Source of the DNA: Mesorhizobium tamadayense
GTDB taxonomy: Bacteria > Pseudomonadota > Alphaproteobacteria > Rhizobiales > Rhizobiaceae
DNA: 64,000 nucleotides
Assembly: GCF_003863365.1 (NCBI RefSeq)
Contig: NZ_RQXT01000017.1
Coordinates: forward strand, 53,909-117,908
Direction: 5' to 3'
This document shows, piece after piece, positions 1-8,313 of this stretch. The number at the start of each line of letters is the position of its first letter. Position 1 is the first letter of the stretch. Under the pieces are notes generated by a model that did not search any database, was not told the origin of the DNA, and saw only the letters and a list, made by a program, of their open reading frames with translations. The position numbers and the translations under genes were made by a program.

Positions 1-31
1 CGCCCAGGCCTTCGACAAGGCAAAAAAATAA
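1..31 (+). CDS. 3' end of an upstream gene (partial)
   Basis: Bases 2-28 read AQAFDKAKK and end at TAA (29-31), 25 bases before the next start codon. A lysine-rich C-terminus followed closely by a sugar-binding protein gene would fit another periplasmic or metabolic gene of the same operon. Nine codons are too few to assign a family. Confidence 0.4.
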   Translation, partial: AQAFDKAKK

Positions 32-56
32 CGCGTTAAAAATGGGAGTCCTGAAC

Positions 57-1334
57 ATGAAAAGACTGACAGTCATGCTCGCCGCCGTCGCCGGCCTGGC
101 GATCTCCGCCGGAGCCGCGCTGGCCGACACCACCGTCAAGATGGTCGAGGTCATCACCAGCCCGCCCCGCACCGAATTCCTGAAGAAGCAGATCGCCGAG
201 TTCGAAGCCGCCAATCCCGGCATCAAGGTCGAGCTCGTCTCGCTGCCCTGGGGCCAGGCTTTCGAGAAATTCCTCACCATGGTCCAGGCCGGCGACACGC
301 CCGATGTCGTCGAGATGCCGGAACGCTGGATGGGCCTCTATGCCAACAACGGACAGCTCGAGGATCTCGGCCCCTACATGGCCAAGTGGGACGACGCCAA
401 GACGCTCGGCGACCGCGCCAAGCAGTTCGGCTCGACCGTCAACAACACTCAGTTCATGATCCCCTATGGCTACTATGTGAACGCGCTGTTCTGGAACAAG
501 AAGCTGTTCAAGGAAGCGGGCCTCGACCGTCCGCCGGCAACCCTCGACGAGTTCGTCGAGTTCTCCAAGAAGATCTCGGCCATCCCCGGCAAATACGGCT
601 ACTGCCTGCGCGGCGGCCCGGGCGCCTTCAACGGCATGCACATGTTCATGAACATCGCCGACGGCAAGGGCGGCTACTTCACCGAGGACGGCACCTCGAC
701 CATCAACGATGAGGGCTCGGTCAAGGGGCTGCAGATGCTGGCCGACATGTACAAGAACGGCCTGGCGCCGAAGGATGCCGTCAGCTGGGGCTTCAACGAG
801 ACGGTGACCGGTTTCTATTCCGGCACCTGCGCCATGCTCAACCAGGATCCGGACGCGCTGCTCGGCATCGCCGACAAGATGAGCGCCGACGACTTCGCGG
901 TCGCGCCGTTGCCGGTCGGCCCGAGCGGCAAATCCTATCCGACGCTCGGCTATGCCGGCTGGGCGATGTTCGCCAATTCGCAGCACAAAGACGAAGCCTG
1001 GAAGCTGATGGCGACGCTGCTGTCGCCGAAGGACAATCTGGAATGGGCCAAGGAGGTCGGCGTCGTCCCGATCCACAACGGCGCCGATCAGGACGCCCAT
1101 TTCAAGACCGAGCAGTTCAAGGGCTGGTTCACCGAGCTCAGCGACACCTCCAAATATGAAATGGTGACGCCGCCGACCCATCTGGAGAATCTCGGCAACT
1201 TCGTCGACCAGGTGGCGATCAAGAACTTCCAGGAAGTGCTGCTCGGCCAGAAGCCCGCCAAGCAGGTGGCCGACGAATGGGCCGCGTTCCTGACCAAAGA
1301 GCAGCAGGCCTGGTTGGCCAAGAACAAGAAGTAG
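57..1334 (+). CDS. sugar ABC transporter, periplasmic substrate-binding protein (family 1)
   Basis: A 425-residue extracellular solute-binding protein that would capture a sugar or oligosaccharide in the periplasm and deliver it to the two permeases encoded next. A Sec signal peptide is visible (KR, hydrophobic stretch, cleavage near GAALA-DTT, residues 1-24), followed by a family-1 fold with a typical NPGIKVELVSLPWG segment. GGGAG at 44-48 lies 8 bases before ATG 57, so this start is preferred over the in-frame ATG at 42. It is followed by a palindromic repeat and then the permease genes, the usual place for a stem-loop that keeps binding-protein mRNA abundant. The substrate cannot be told from the sequence. 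Confidence 0.9.
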   Translation: MKRLTVMLAAVAGLAISAGAALADTTVKMVEVITSPPRTEFLKKQIAEFEAANPGIKVELVSLPWGQAFEKFLTMVQAGDTPDVVEMPERWMGLYANNGQLEDLGPYMAKWDDAKTLGDRAKQFGSTVNNTQFMIPYGYYVNALFWNKKLFKEAGLDRPPATLDEFVEFSKKISAIPGKYGYCLRGGPGAFNGMHMFMNIADGKGGYFTEDGTSTINDEGSVKGLQMLADMYKNGLAPKDAVSWGFNETVTGFYSGTCAMLNQDPDALLGIADKMSADDFAVAPLPVGPSGKSYPTLGYAGWAMFANSQHKDEAWKLMATLLSPKDNLEWAKEVGVVPIHNGADQDAHFKTEQFKGWFTELSDTSKYEMVTPPTHLENLGNFVDQVAIKNFQEVLLGQKPAKQVADEWAAFLTKEQQAWLAKNKK

Positions 1335-1346
1335 ACGCAGGTTTTT

Positions 1347-1473
1347 CCTTCTCCCCGTTGAACGGGGAGAAGGTGGTCCGAAGGACCGGATGAGGGGCAG
1401 CGCCATGCTTTCGCAAGTTCGCCCCGCCCCTCATCTGCCTGCCGGCATCTTCCCCCCGTGAACGGGGAGAAGG
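1347..1473. repeat. RIME-like palindromic intergenic element, copy 1
   Basis: Two palindromes built on CTCCCCGT/ACGGGGAG flank a short spacer. The first has 13-base arms (1347-1359 and 1361-1373) and the second lies near 1450-1473. The same element recurs at 55391-55526, with the shared spacer motifs GGATGAGGGGC and GCCCCTCATCTGCCTGCCGG. It resembles the rhizobial intergenic mosaic elements. It lies between the binding-protein and permease genes and can form strong mRNA hairpins. Confidence 0.75.
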
Positions 1474-1506
1474 ACGCTGCTGCCACGCCGGCACCCATCT
1501 TCCACC

Positions 1507-2442
1507 GTGAGCACCCGTATGACCTACGCAGTGTCCGAAATCCGATCCGCCGGCCGGCCGCGAAAGAAGCGGCTGACAAAGGCTGCGATCGAGCCATGGC
1601 TCTATCTTTCGCCGGCTATCGTCCTGCTGGTCGTGGTGCTGCTGGTACCGCTGATCATCGGCATCAGCTATTCCTTCCGCAAGTTCTCGGCCTTCAAGTC
1701 GGAATATGTCGGGCTTGGCCAGTACCAGGCGATGCTCTCCGACGCCGTGCTCGGCCAGGCGCTCATCAACACGCTATGGTGGACGGTCGCCAGCCTGTTC
1801 TTCCAGTTCTTCCTCGGGCTTGGCCTGGCGCTGCTGCTCGACAAGCCGTTCTATGGCCGCAAGGTTGTGCAGGCGGTGGTGTTCCTGCCCTGGGCGGTGC
1901 CGTCCTTCTTATCCGGCCTTACCTGGGCCTGGCTGTTCAATCCGATCATCGGTCCGTTGCCGCATTGGCTCTTCGCGCTTGGGCTGAAGGCGGAGCCCAC
2001 CAATGTGCTGTCCGATCCGGCCACCGCAATGTGGGGGCCGATCGTCGCCAACATCTGGTTCGGCATTCCTTTCTTCGCCATCACGCTGCTGGCCGCGCTG
2101 AAGTCGATTCCGTCGGAATTGCATGAGGCGGCGGCGATCGACGGCGCCTCACCCTGGCAGCGCTTCACCAAGGTCACGTTGCCTTTTCTTGCGCCGACAA
2201 TCGTCATCACCGTCATGCTGCGAACCATCTGGATCGCCACCTTCGCCGACCTGATCTTCGTCATGACCGAGGGCGGGCCGGCGGGCGCGACCAGCACGGT
2301 GCCGGTCTACATCTATGTCAGCGCTTTCAAGTCGCTGGACAAAGGTTACGCCTCGGCCGTCGCCGTGCTGCTGCTTGTGCTGCTCATTGCCTATGCAGTG
2401 GCTCTGATCGCCATCCGCCGCACGCTTGTGAGGCACGTCTGA
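1507..2442 (+). CDS. sugar ABC transporter permease, MalF type
   Basis: A 311-residue inner-membrane permease with a hydrophobic N-terminal helix after a basic tail, about six transmembrane segments and a binding-protein-dependent transport EAA motif (ELHEAAAIDGASPWQRF, near residues 204-220) that docks the ATPase. GTG 1507 is taken as the start; ATG 1519 in the same frame is an alternative, and neither has a strong ribosome site. The stop overlaps the next start (TGATG at 2440-2444), showing translational coupling with the second permease. Confidence 0.88.
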   Translation: MSTRMTYAVSEIRSAGRPRKKRLTKAAIEPWLYLSPAIVLLVVVLLVPLIIGISYSFRKFSAFKSEYVGLGQYQAMLSDAVLGQALINTLWWTVASLFFQFFLGLGLALLLDKPFYGRKVVQAVVFLPWAVPSFLSGLTWAWLFNPIIGPLPHWLFALGLKAEPTNVLSDPATAMWGPIVANIWFGIPFFAITLLAALKSIPSELHEAAAIDGASPWQRFTKVTLPFLAPTIVITVMLRTIWIATFADLIFVMTEGGPAGATSTVPVYIYVSAFKSLDKGYASAVAVLLLVLLIAYAVALIAIRRTLVRHV

Positions 2443-3290
2443 TGATAGCCGGTCGCTCCACCACTTCGCGCATCGCCGGCGGCATCGGGCTTTACCTGGC
2501 GGTCGGCATCTTTGTTGTCTTCGCGCTGTTTCCGATCTTCTGGACGCTGAAGATCTCGGTGACGCCGGAGCGTCTGCTCTATTCGGAAGGCATCACCTTC
2601 TGGCCGTCGCAGACGACATTTCAGAACTTCGTCACCGTGCTGGAGGCCTCAGACTTCCCGCGCTATTTCCTGAACAGCGTCATCGTCTCGGTTTCGACTG
2701 CGGCGCTGGTGACGGTCATCGCCACGCTCGCTGGCTACGCCATGTCGCGCTTCACCTTCCGCGGCAAGGCGACTTTAGCCATCCTGTTGCTTCTGACCCA
2801 GACCTTCCCGCTGGTCATGGTCATCCCGCCGATCTATCGCATCATGGGCGATCTGGGCCTGACCAACAGCCTGACCGGGCTGATCATCATCTACACTGCC
2901 TTCAACACCGCCTTCGCCACCTTCCTGATGCAGTCCTTCTTCGACGGCATCCCGAGGGACCTGGAGGAAGCGGCGATGATCGACGGCTGCACGCGCGCTC
3001 AGGCGATGCGCAGGGTCATCGTGCCGCTCACCTTGCCCGGCATGGGCGCGACGCTGGGCTTCGTCTTCACCGCAGCCTGGAGCGAATTGCTGTTCGCGCT
3101 GATGCTGATTTCCAGCGACGCGCAGAAGACCTTCGCCGTCGGCCTGCTCACCTTCATCGGCAAGTTCGCCGTCGACTGGGGGCAGATGATGGCGGCGTCC
3201 ATCCTGGCGCTGATCCCGGTCTGCATCTTCTTCGCTTTCCTGCAACGCTATCTCGTCACCGGCCTCACCGCCGGCGCGGTCAAAGGGTAA
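2442..3290 (+). CDS. sugar ABC transporter permease, MalG type
   Basis: The 282-residue partner permease, with about six membrane helices and an EAA loop DLEEAAMIDGCTRAQAM (near residues 173-189). Together with the preceding protein it should form the heterodimeric membrane channel of the importer. It starts inside the stop codon of the first permease and ends 3 bases before the ATPase gene, so all three are one transcription unit. Confidence 0.9.
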   Translation: MIAGRSTTSRIAGGIGLYLAVGIFVVFALFPIFWTLKISVTPERLLYSEGITFWPSQTTFQNFVTVLEASDFPRYFLNSVIVSVSTAALVTVIATLAGYAMSRFTFRGKATLAILLLLTQTFPLVMVIPPIYRIMGDLGLTNSLTGLIIIYTAFNTAFATFLMQSFFDGIPRDLEEAAMIDGCTRAQAMRRVIVPLTLPGMGATLGFVFTAAWSELLFALMLISSDAQKTFAVGLLTFIGKFAVDWGQMMAASILALIPVCIFFAFLQRYLVTGLTAGAVKG

Positions 3291-3293
3291 TCG

Positions 3294-4361
3294 ATGGCTT
3301 CCGTCACGCTGCAACATGTCGAGAAGGACTACGGCGCGCTGCGCATCCTGCACGGCGTCGACCTCGAGATCGCCGATGGCGAGTTCGTCGTGCTGGTCGG
3401 CCCGTCGGGCTGCGGCAAGTCCACCCTTCTGCGCATGATCGCCGGGCTGGAGGAGGTCACCGGCGGCGAGATCCGCATAGGCGAGCGGCTTGTCAACGAC
3501 GTCGCGCCCAAGGACCGCGACATCGCCATGGTGTTCCAGTCCTACGCGCTCTACCCGCATATGGACGTCTCCTCCAACATGGGCTTCAGCCTGCTGCTGA
3601 AGAAGGCCGAGAAGACGACGATCGACGGCAGGGTGGGCGCTGCCGCGAAGCGGCTTGGTCTGGAAAGCTTCCTCGGCCGGCTGCCGCGCCAGCTCTCCGG
3701 CGGCCAGCGTCAGCGCGTCGCCATGGGCCGCGCCATCGTGCGCGACCCGAAGGTCTTCCTGTTCGACGAACCGCTGTCCAACCTCGACGCCAAGCTGCGC
3801 GTCCATATGCGCGCCGAGATCAAGGCGCTGCACCAGCAGCTCAAGACCACATCGGTCTATGTCACGCACGACCAGGTCGAAGCCATGACCATGGCCGACC
3901 GCATCGTCGTCATGCATGACGGCTATGTGCAACAGGTCGGCCATCCGCTCGAAGTCTACGACCGGCCGGCCAACATCTTCGTCGCCGGCTTCATCGGCTC
4001 GCCCGGCATGAATTTTCTGCCGGCCAAGGTCGCCAAAGGCGGCAAGGTCGACGCCGTGCTGGCCGACGGCCAGAAGCTGAGACTGCCGGACGGCCTGCCT
4101 TGGACGGACGGCGATGCGCTCACCGTCGGGCTGCGGCCCGAGCATATCAGGCTCGCCGACGATGGCGCGCTGAAGGCCGAGGTCGAGGTCGTCGAGCCGC
4201 TCGGCCTGTCGACGCAGTTCTATGTCAGGCTGGCCAATCAGCAGATCTGCGTCTTCGTCATGGGCCGCAGCAGTATCAGGCCAGGCGACACGGTCCGGCT
4301 GTCGGCCGAGCCCGCGGCGCTGCATCTGTTCGATCCGGACACGGGCGACCGTATCGGCTAA
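3294..4361 (+). CDS. sugar ABC transporter ATP-binding protein (UgpC/MsmX type)
   Basis: A 355-residue ATPase that energises the importer. Visible in order are Walker A GPSGCGKST (residues 36-44), the Q-loop VFQSYALYPH, the signature LSGGQRQR, Walker B VFLFDEPLSNLD and the switch His in VTHDQ. A C-terminal TOBE-like regulatory domain includes the GLRPEHI segment typical of the MalK/UgpC family. It is the last gene of the transporter operon and is followed directly by an intergenic repeat. UgpC-type ATPases are often shared between several importers. Confidence 0.92.
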   Translation: MASVTLQHVEKDYGALRILHGVDLEIADGEFVVLVGPSGCGKSTLLRMIAGLEEVTGGEIRIGERLVNDVAPKDRDIAMVFQSYALYPHMDVSSNMGFSLLLKKAEKTTIDGRVGAAAKRLGLESFLGRLPRQLSGGQRQRVAMGRAIVRDPKVFLFDEPLSNLDAKLRVHMRAEIKALHQQLKTTSVYVTHDQVEAMTMADRIVVMHDGYVQQVGHPLEVYDRPANIFVAGFIGSPGMNFLPAKVAKGGKVDAVLADGQKLRLPDGLPWTDGDALTVGLRPEHIRLADDGALKAEVEVVEPLGLSTQFYVRLANQQICVFVMGRSSIRPGDTVRLSAEPAALHLFDPDTGDRIG

Positions 4362-4466
4362 GGCGCGTCGCCTGAATCGGTTTCAGCGCGACGCGCTTTA
4401 GGTCTTTGTTTTTTATGCATGTCGTTTTCGCAAAGCCGCTGCACACTTTTGCGCGACATGCATTAG
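4362..4466. repeat. two-module intergenic repeat (ATGCATGTCG family), copy 1
   Basis: It begins one base after the ATPase stop. Module 1 (4362-4402) is an imperfect palindrome around CCTGAATCGGTTTCAG with GCGCGTCG/CGACGCGC arms. Module 2 (4415-4463) is bounded by ATGCATGTCG and CGACATGCAT. Related copies lie at 40008-40112 and 63279-63382. The first hairpin could end the transporter transcript. Confidence 0.65.
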
Positions 4467-4538
4467 TTCGGGGTCGGTGCGGGGCTGCTGGCCGTAGGCT
4501 AAAATCACCCTCGTTGATTCGTCTCGACAGGGAACGGC

Positions 4539-5024
4539 ATGAGCAAGGCCCTCGGCACATTCGCATTGGTCACGGTTTTGAGCGCCTTGCTGATGGCGCT
4601 GTCGCTCGCGGTCGCCAGGCACGGCTACCCCCAAGGCGCCTTCGGCGTGAAGCGTCTCGACGGCATTGCCGACGCGGGTTCGTTCCTCGCGATCGCCGCC
4701 GTCTATTTCTTCAGCGCGCTGTTGATGATGATCCTGCCGATCCGCGCCGCCGGCGTCGTGCTCACGCATGCCGCCGACGCGATCTTCTGGGCGACGATCG
4801 TGCTGTTCTCGACCATTGTCGGCTCGCTTCTCGCCAGATGGGCCTTTGGCCAGAGCGGTGTGCTTTCGGTGCTCCTCAACTGGCGCTTCCTGTTCGCGGT
4901 GGCGATCGTGGCGGCGCATCTCGCCATGAACGAGCTTCGTCGCAACATCCTGCTCAGAAGCCTGTTCTTCGTCGTCTTCGCCGCGGTGACGCTGGCCTGC
5001 CTGTTCTGGTCGTTCTCCGTCTGA
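4539..5024 (+). CDS. hypothetical membrane protein, 161 aa
   Basis: I do not recognise a family with a known function. The protein has an N-terminal hydrophobic helix (residues 5-25) and about four further hydrophobic segments (roughly 45-68, 78-100, 112-127 and 138-160), so it is predicted to be integral to the inner membrane. GGGAA precedes ATG 4539 by a few bases. It is separated from the transporter operon by a repeat and from the dehydrogenase by an operator-like palindrome, so it is probably a single-gene transcript. Confidence 0.7.
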   Translation: MSKALGTFALVTVLSALLMALSLAVARHGYPQGAFGVKRLDGIADAGSFLAIAAVYFFSALLMMILPIRAAGVVLTHAADAIFWATIVLFSTIVGSLLARWAFGQSGVLSVLLNWRFLFAVAIVAAHLAMNELRRNILLRSLFFVVFAAVTLACLFWSFSV

Positions 5025-5137
5025 GACCCGCCACATCGTGACAGGTGGTCGCGGGCGAGCTCGATGGACTTTCGCTGTGGCGCGCCTAGGTTTATCGAAA
5101 GCTCTTGGCTAGACCTTTCAGCGGACAATGCATATAT

Positions 5138-5154
5138 CATTTGTCTGACAAATG
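5138..5154. promoter_or_regulatory. GntR/FadR-type operator palindrome
   Basis: CATTTGTC-T-GACAAATG is a perfect 8+1+8 palindrome with the core TTGTCTGACAA. That core fits the TNGTNNNACNA pattern of the FadR subfamily of GntR regulators, which often control sugar-acid catabolism. It lies 71 bases upstream of the aldehyde dehydrogenase start, beside an AT-rich CATATATCAT stretch that could serve as a -10 region. No GntR gene is in the window. Confidence 0.6.
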
Positions 5155-5178
5155 ACCGGCACGCTTTGCCAGCGCTGC

Positions 5179-5218
5179 CAATCTCGAAGGCTCAATCTCG
5201 AAGGCCCAATCTCGAAGG
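5179..5218 (+). repeat. three tandem copies of CAATCTCGAAGG
   Basis: Copies begin at 5179, 5193 and 5207, a 14-base period with two variable bases between copies. The last copy supplies the GAAGGA ribosome-binding site of the dehydrogenase gene, so the array sits in its 5' untranslated region. Confidence 0.8.
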
Positions 5219-5225
5219 AATGAAG

Positions 5226-6665
5226 ATGACCGTGCTCCGCAAGAACCTGATCGACGGCGAGTGGCTGGGCGAGGCCGGCTCGCGCAACATCAACCCGTCG
5301 AACACCAACGATGTGGTCGGCGAATATGCCTCGGCCGGGCCGCAGGAGGCGAAACAGGCCATCGCCGCCGCCAAGGCGGCCTTCCCGGCCTGGTCGCGCT
5401 CCGGGCCGCTGGCCCGCCATGCGGTACTGAAGAAGGCCTCCGACGAGATCACCGCGCGGAAAGATGAAATCGGCCATGCTCTGGCGCGCGAGGAAGGCAA
5501 GACGCTGGCCGAAGGCGTCGGCGAGACCATCCGGGCGGCCCAGCTCTTCGACTTCTTCGCCGGCGAGACGCTGCGTCTTTCGGGAGAGCTGGTGCCGAGC
5601 GTCCGGCCGGGCGTCGGCGTCGAGATGACCCGCGAAGGCGTCGGCGTCGTCGGCATCATCACGCCATGGAATTTCCCGATCGCCATCCCCGCGTGGAAGA
5701 TCGCGCCCGCGCTCGCTTACGGCAACACGATCGTCTTCAAGCCGGCGGAGCTCGTCCCCGAAAGCGCCTGGACCATCGTCGACATCCTGCATCGCGCCGG
5801 CCTGCCCAAGGGCGTGCTCAACCTCGTCATGGGCAAGGGCTCGGTGGTCGGTCAGGCCATGCTCGACAGCCCCGACGTCAATGCCATCTCCTTCACCGGT
5901 TCGGTCGGCACGGGAAAACGCGTCGCCGCGGCAAGCGTGGAGCATATGCGCAAATTCCAGCTCGAGATGGGCGGCAAGAACCCGCTCGTCGTGCTCGACG
6001 ATGCGGACTTGGCCGTGGCTGTCGATTGCGCCATCAACGGCGCCTATTTCTCGACCGGCCAGCGTTGCACGGCGTCCTCGCGCCTGATCGTCACCGAAGG
6101 CATCCACGACCGCTTCGTCGATGCGATGAAGGAGCGCCTGGACAAGCTCGTCATCGGTGACGCGCTGGATGCCAAGACGCAGATCGGTCCGGTCGTAGAC
6201 CAGACCCAGCTCAAGCAGGACGAGGACTATATCGCCATCGGCCGCCGGGAAGGCGCCGAGCTCGCCTATGGCGGCGAGCGGCTGGAACGCGAGACGCCCG
6301 GCTTCTATCTCAGGCCGGCGCTGTTTACCGGCTCCACCAACGCCATGCGCATTTCGCGCGAGGAGATTTTCGGCCCCGTGGCCAACGTCATCCGCGTCAA
6401 GGATTACGACGAGGCGCTGACTGTGGCCAACGACACGCCGTTCGGCCTGACTTCCGGCATCTGCACGACGAGCCTGAAGCACGCGACGCATTTCAAGCGC
6501 AATTCCGAAGCCGGCATGGTGATGGTCAACCTGCCAACGGCGGGCGTCGACTTCCATGTTCCGTTCGGTGGTCGCAAGGGCTCGAGCTACGGCCCGCGCG
6601 AGCAGGGCCGCTATGCCATGGAGTTCTACACCACCGTGAAGACGGCCTATACGTTTGCCGGCTAA
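5226..6665 (+). CDS. NAD(P)-dependent aldehyde dehydrogenase, ketoglutarate-semialdehyde type
   Basis: A 479-residue ALDH-superfamily enzyme that oxidises an aldehyde to a carboxylate. The catalytic Cys281 sits in GQRCTASSR and the general base Glu247 in QLEMGGKNP; the cofactor-site motifs ITPWNFP (residues 145-151) and FTGSVGTGK are present. The overall pattern is closest to alpha-ketoglutaric-semialdehyde dehydrogenases of pentose and sugar-acid pathways, which is an inference. ATG 5226 lies 6 bases after GAAGGA, whereas ATG 5220 abuts it, so 5226 is preferred. The next gene starts 6 bases downstream. Control by the palindrome at 5138 would fit sugar-acid induction. Confidence 0.88.
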   Translation: MTVLRKNLIDGEWLGEAGSRNINPSNTNDVVGEYASAGPQEAKQAIAAAKAAFPAWSRSGPLARHAVLKKASDEITARKDEIGHALAREEGKTLAEGVGETIRAAQLFDFFAGETLRLSGELVPSVRPGVGVEMTREGVGVVGIITPWNFPIAIPAWKIAPALAYGNTIVFKPAELVPESAWTIVDILHRAGLPKGVLNLVMGKGSVVGQAMLDSPDVNAISFTGSVGTGKRVAAASVEHMRKFQLEMGGKNPLVVLDDADLAVAVDCAINGAYFSTGQRCTASSRLIVTEGIHDRFVDAMKERLDKLVIGDALDAKTQIGPVVDQTQLKQDEDYIAIGRREGAELAYGGERLERETPGFYLRPALFTGSTNAMRISREEIFGPVANVIRVKDYDEALTVANDTPFGLTSGICTTSLKHATHFKRNSEAGMVMVNLPTAGVDFHVPFGGRKGSSYGPREQGRYAMEFYTTVKTAYTFAG

Positions 6666-6671
6666 CGGAAG

Positions 6672-7250
6672 ATGTCGGACCTTGCCGGAATGACCTGGCT
6701 CAACCCGCCGCCGCACCATGTGTTCGGCGACGACATGGTCCATGTCCGCACCGGCAAGGAGACCGATTTCTGGCGTGAGACGTTCTATGGCTTCCGGCGC
6801 GACAATGGCCACTTCCTCTGTCGCCCGGTCGCGGGCGACTTCAGCGCCGAGGTCACGGTCAAGGGCGAATACAAGGTGCTTTACGACCAGGCCGGGCTGA
6901 TGCTGCGCCTCAGCGAAACGCACTGGATCAAGGCCGGCATCGAATACACCGACGGCCGCGCCTATTTTTCCGTCGTCGTCACCAACGACACCTCCGACTG
7001 GTCGCTGGTCGCCATTCCTGCGGATCCGAATGGCGTCCGGATCCGTCTGACCCGTCACACCGAGGCTATTCGGGTTCAGTACCTCGATGCCACGGATGGC
7101 CATTGGAAGCCGGTGCGGCTGGCCTATTTCCCGATTTCGCGGAGCGTCGATGTCGGCATGATGTGCTGCTCGCCGCAGCGCGAAGGGTTCGAAGTGACCT
7201 TCTCCAACTTTGTGGTCGGTCCGCCGATTTCCAGGGAATTGCACGACTGA
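6672..7250 (+). CDS. DUF1349 family protein (concanavalin-like fold)
   Basis: A 192-residue protein recognisable as DUF1349 from FWRETFYGFRRDNGHF, the CRPVAGDFSAEVTVKGEY strand pair and the YDQAGLMLRLSETHWIKAGIEY segment. The family has a beta-sandwich fold related to carbohydrate-binding lectins. Its enzymatic role is not established, though members often sit in sugar-utilisation operons. It has no signal peptide and is probably cytoplasmic. It starts 6 bases after the dehydrogenase stop, so the two are co-transcribed. Confidence 0.8.
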   Translation: MSDLAGMTWLNPPPHHVFGDDMVHVRTGKETDFWRETFYGFRRDNGHFLCRPVAGDFSAEVTVKGEYKVLYDQAGLMLRLSETHWIKAGIEYTDGRAYFSVVVTNDTSDWSLVAIPADPNGVRIRLTRHTEAIRVQYLDATDGHWKPVRLAYFPISRSVDVGMMCCSPQREGFEVTFSNFVVGPPISRELHD

Positions 7251-7299
7251 CCGAAGCACGGATGGGAAAGTCGACTATCCTTCCCGTACCGGCGGGAAG

Positions 7300-7771
7300 A
7301 GCGTAAGACGACGCGGCTGGAGGAAATCATCGGCTCCCGTGTTTTCAGATAGACGTGAAATCCACTCGGCGATCTTGCCAGGGGCGTGCGGCTTGCGATC
7401 TCCTCGTGGTCTACCTGCCAGGCTCGATAAGCGGCGACGTCATCGAAATCCAGGATCAACAGGTTGGAATAGCCGCCCAATATGCCGACGTTTCCCGAGA
7501 AGTCGCGAAACCACCGCGCGATGTCGCCGCTGCCCGGCGGCTTCTGCGACAGTTGGAAAGCGATGGACGTGAAGGCGAGTTCCTTGAGATCCTTGCGCAG
7601 CGTCCGCAGATGCAGCGGGTCGTACTCCATGGACGCGAGGTCGAGATGCTTGCCGCCGGCGCGAAGCGGCACGCATATAAAGCCGCGCTCGAGCAGCCTC
7701 ACGGCATAGTCCGTCAGTGCCCCAGCCTGCATGCGAAAGCTGTCCGCGATCCCCGTGACATCCCCCTGCAT
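7300..7771 (-). pseudogene. truncated bifunctional DNA primase/polymerase, N-terminal fragment
   Basis: Reading leftward from ATG 7771, about 150 residues resemble a Prim-Pol N-terminal domain: YAVRLLERGFICVPLRAGGK, then GNVGILGGYSNLLILDFDD with the acidic metal-site residues, then SPSGFHVYLKTREP. Beyond about 7300 the similarity stops. The open frame continues to 7124 only through the opposite strand of the DUF1349 gene, so that tail is not credible. The helicase or polymerase parts expected downstream are missing. I infer a relic of an integrated plasmid or phage replication gene. Confidence 0.6.
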
Positions 7772-7890
7772 CTTCCCTAGCCGGCGGCACTGCCGTCAAG
7801 CCAAGCATCGATTGACAAATCGCATCTTCGTCGCACCGCCGATATCAAGAGCTGGCTGGCTCAGCGGAGCCCATAAATGACATTCGAATG

Positions 7891-8031
7891 TTACGCGTCC
7901 ATGCTGTGCCGGAAGAACTGCAGGAATAGCTCGCGCTCGGTGGTGATGTCGAGCTTTTCATAGATGCGGCGGCGATGGTTCTTCACCGTATCGACGGTGA
8001 TGCCGGCATGAGCCTGATTGCCGGCCTGTCC
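7891..8031 (-). pseudogene. 3' fragment of a LuxR-family transcriptional regulator
   Basis: The last about 38 codons read GITVDTVKNHRRRIYEKL then DITTERELFLQFFRHSMDA before the stop. This is the recognition-helix half of a LuxR/FixJ-type DNA-binding domain with the conserved TVKNHxxxIYxKL pattern. Upstream in the same frame the expected LTPRE helix is gone and the sequence is unrelated, so only the C-terminus survives. It is adjacent to the primase fragment, suggesting a degraded insertion site. Confidence 0.6.
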
Positions 8032-8217
8032 ATCGCCTTCCTCGCGATCCTCGCCGACCGACTGATCCAGGCGGCCGTCGCTCGATCGACGATGGCTTGA
8101 GCCCGAGCCGCGCTCCCGCCCTATTCCAGCCTTTTCGCCATGCGATAGAGCATCCGGTGCCCTTAGCCCGTGACAACATTTCCGGTTGAGCCGCCGGCAA
8201 TAGGGCGGTAGGTTATG

Positions 8218-8228
8218 CTGCGGTGCAC
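8218..8228 (+). promoter_or_regulatory. CTGC-N3-GCAC regulatory motif upstream of exoQ
   Basis: CTGC-GGT-GCAC lies 86 bases before the exoQ start. It belongs to the TTGCTGC-N3-GCAACA-like set found before seven EPS and lasso transcription units in this window. Confidence 0.45.
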
Positions 8229-8313
8229 AATGAGTTCCGGCCAGGCCGAACATTGGCTTGCGCCGTTTACCAGACGCTGAACCGCTCCAAGCTGAACGGA
8301 CAAAAAATCCGGC

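Larger units (their letters stand above)
7772..8313. other. gene-poor stretch with decayed DNA
   Basis: This 542-base stretch holds one recognisable gene fragment (a LuxR-type helix-turn-helix, 7891-8031) and the promoter region of the exoQ-like gene, including the motif at 8218. No other intact reading frame with family character was seen. Confidence 0.6.

Noticed and set aside
2775..4325. A 516-codon minus-strand open frame opposite the MalG permease and ATPase
   Set aside because: Antisense to two clear ABC transporter genes; no supporting motif or ribosome site.
5118..7259. A 713-codon minus-strand open frame opposite the aldehyde dehydrogenase and DUF1349 genes
   Set aside because: The plus strand encodes recognisable proteins with intact motifs; the minus-strand translation has no motif and is a codon-bias shadow.
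7124..7300. C-terminal extension of the primase-like frame into the DUF1349 gene
   Set aside because: Similarity ends near 7300 and the extension is antisense to a well-supported gene, so the fragment is treated as truncated.
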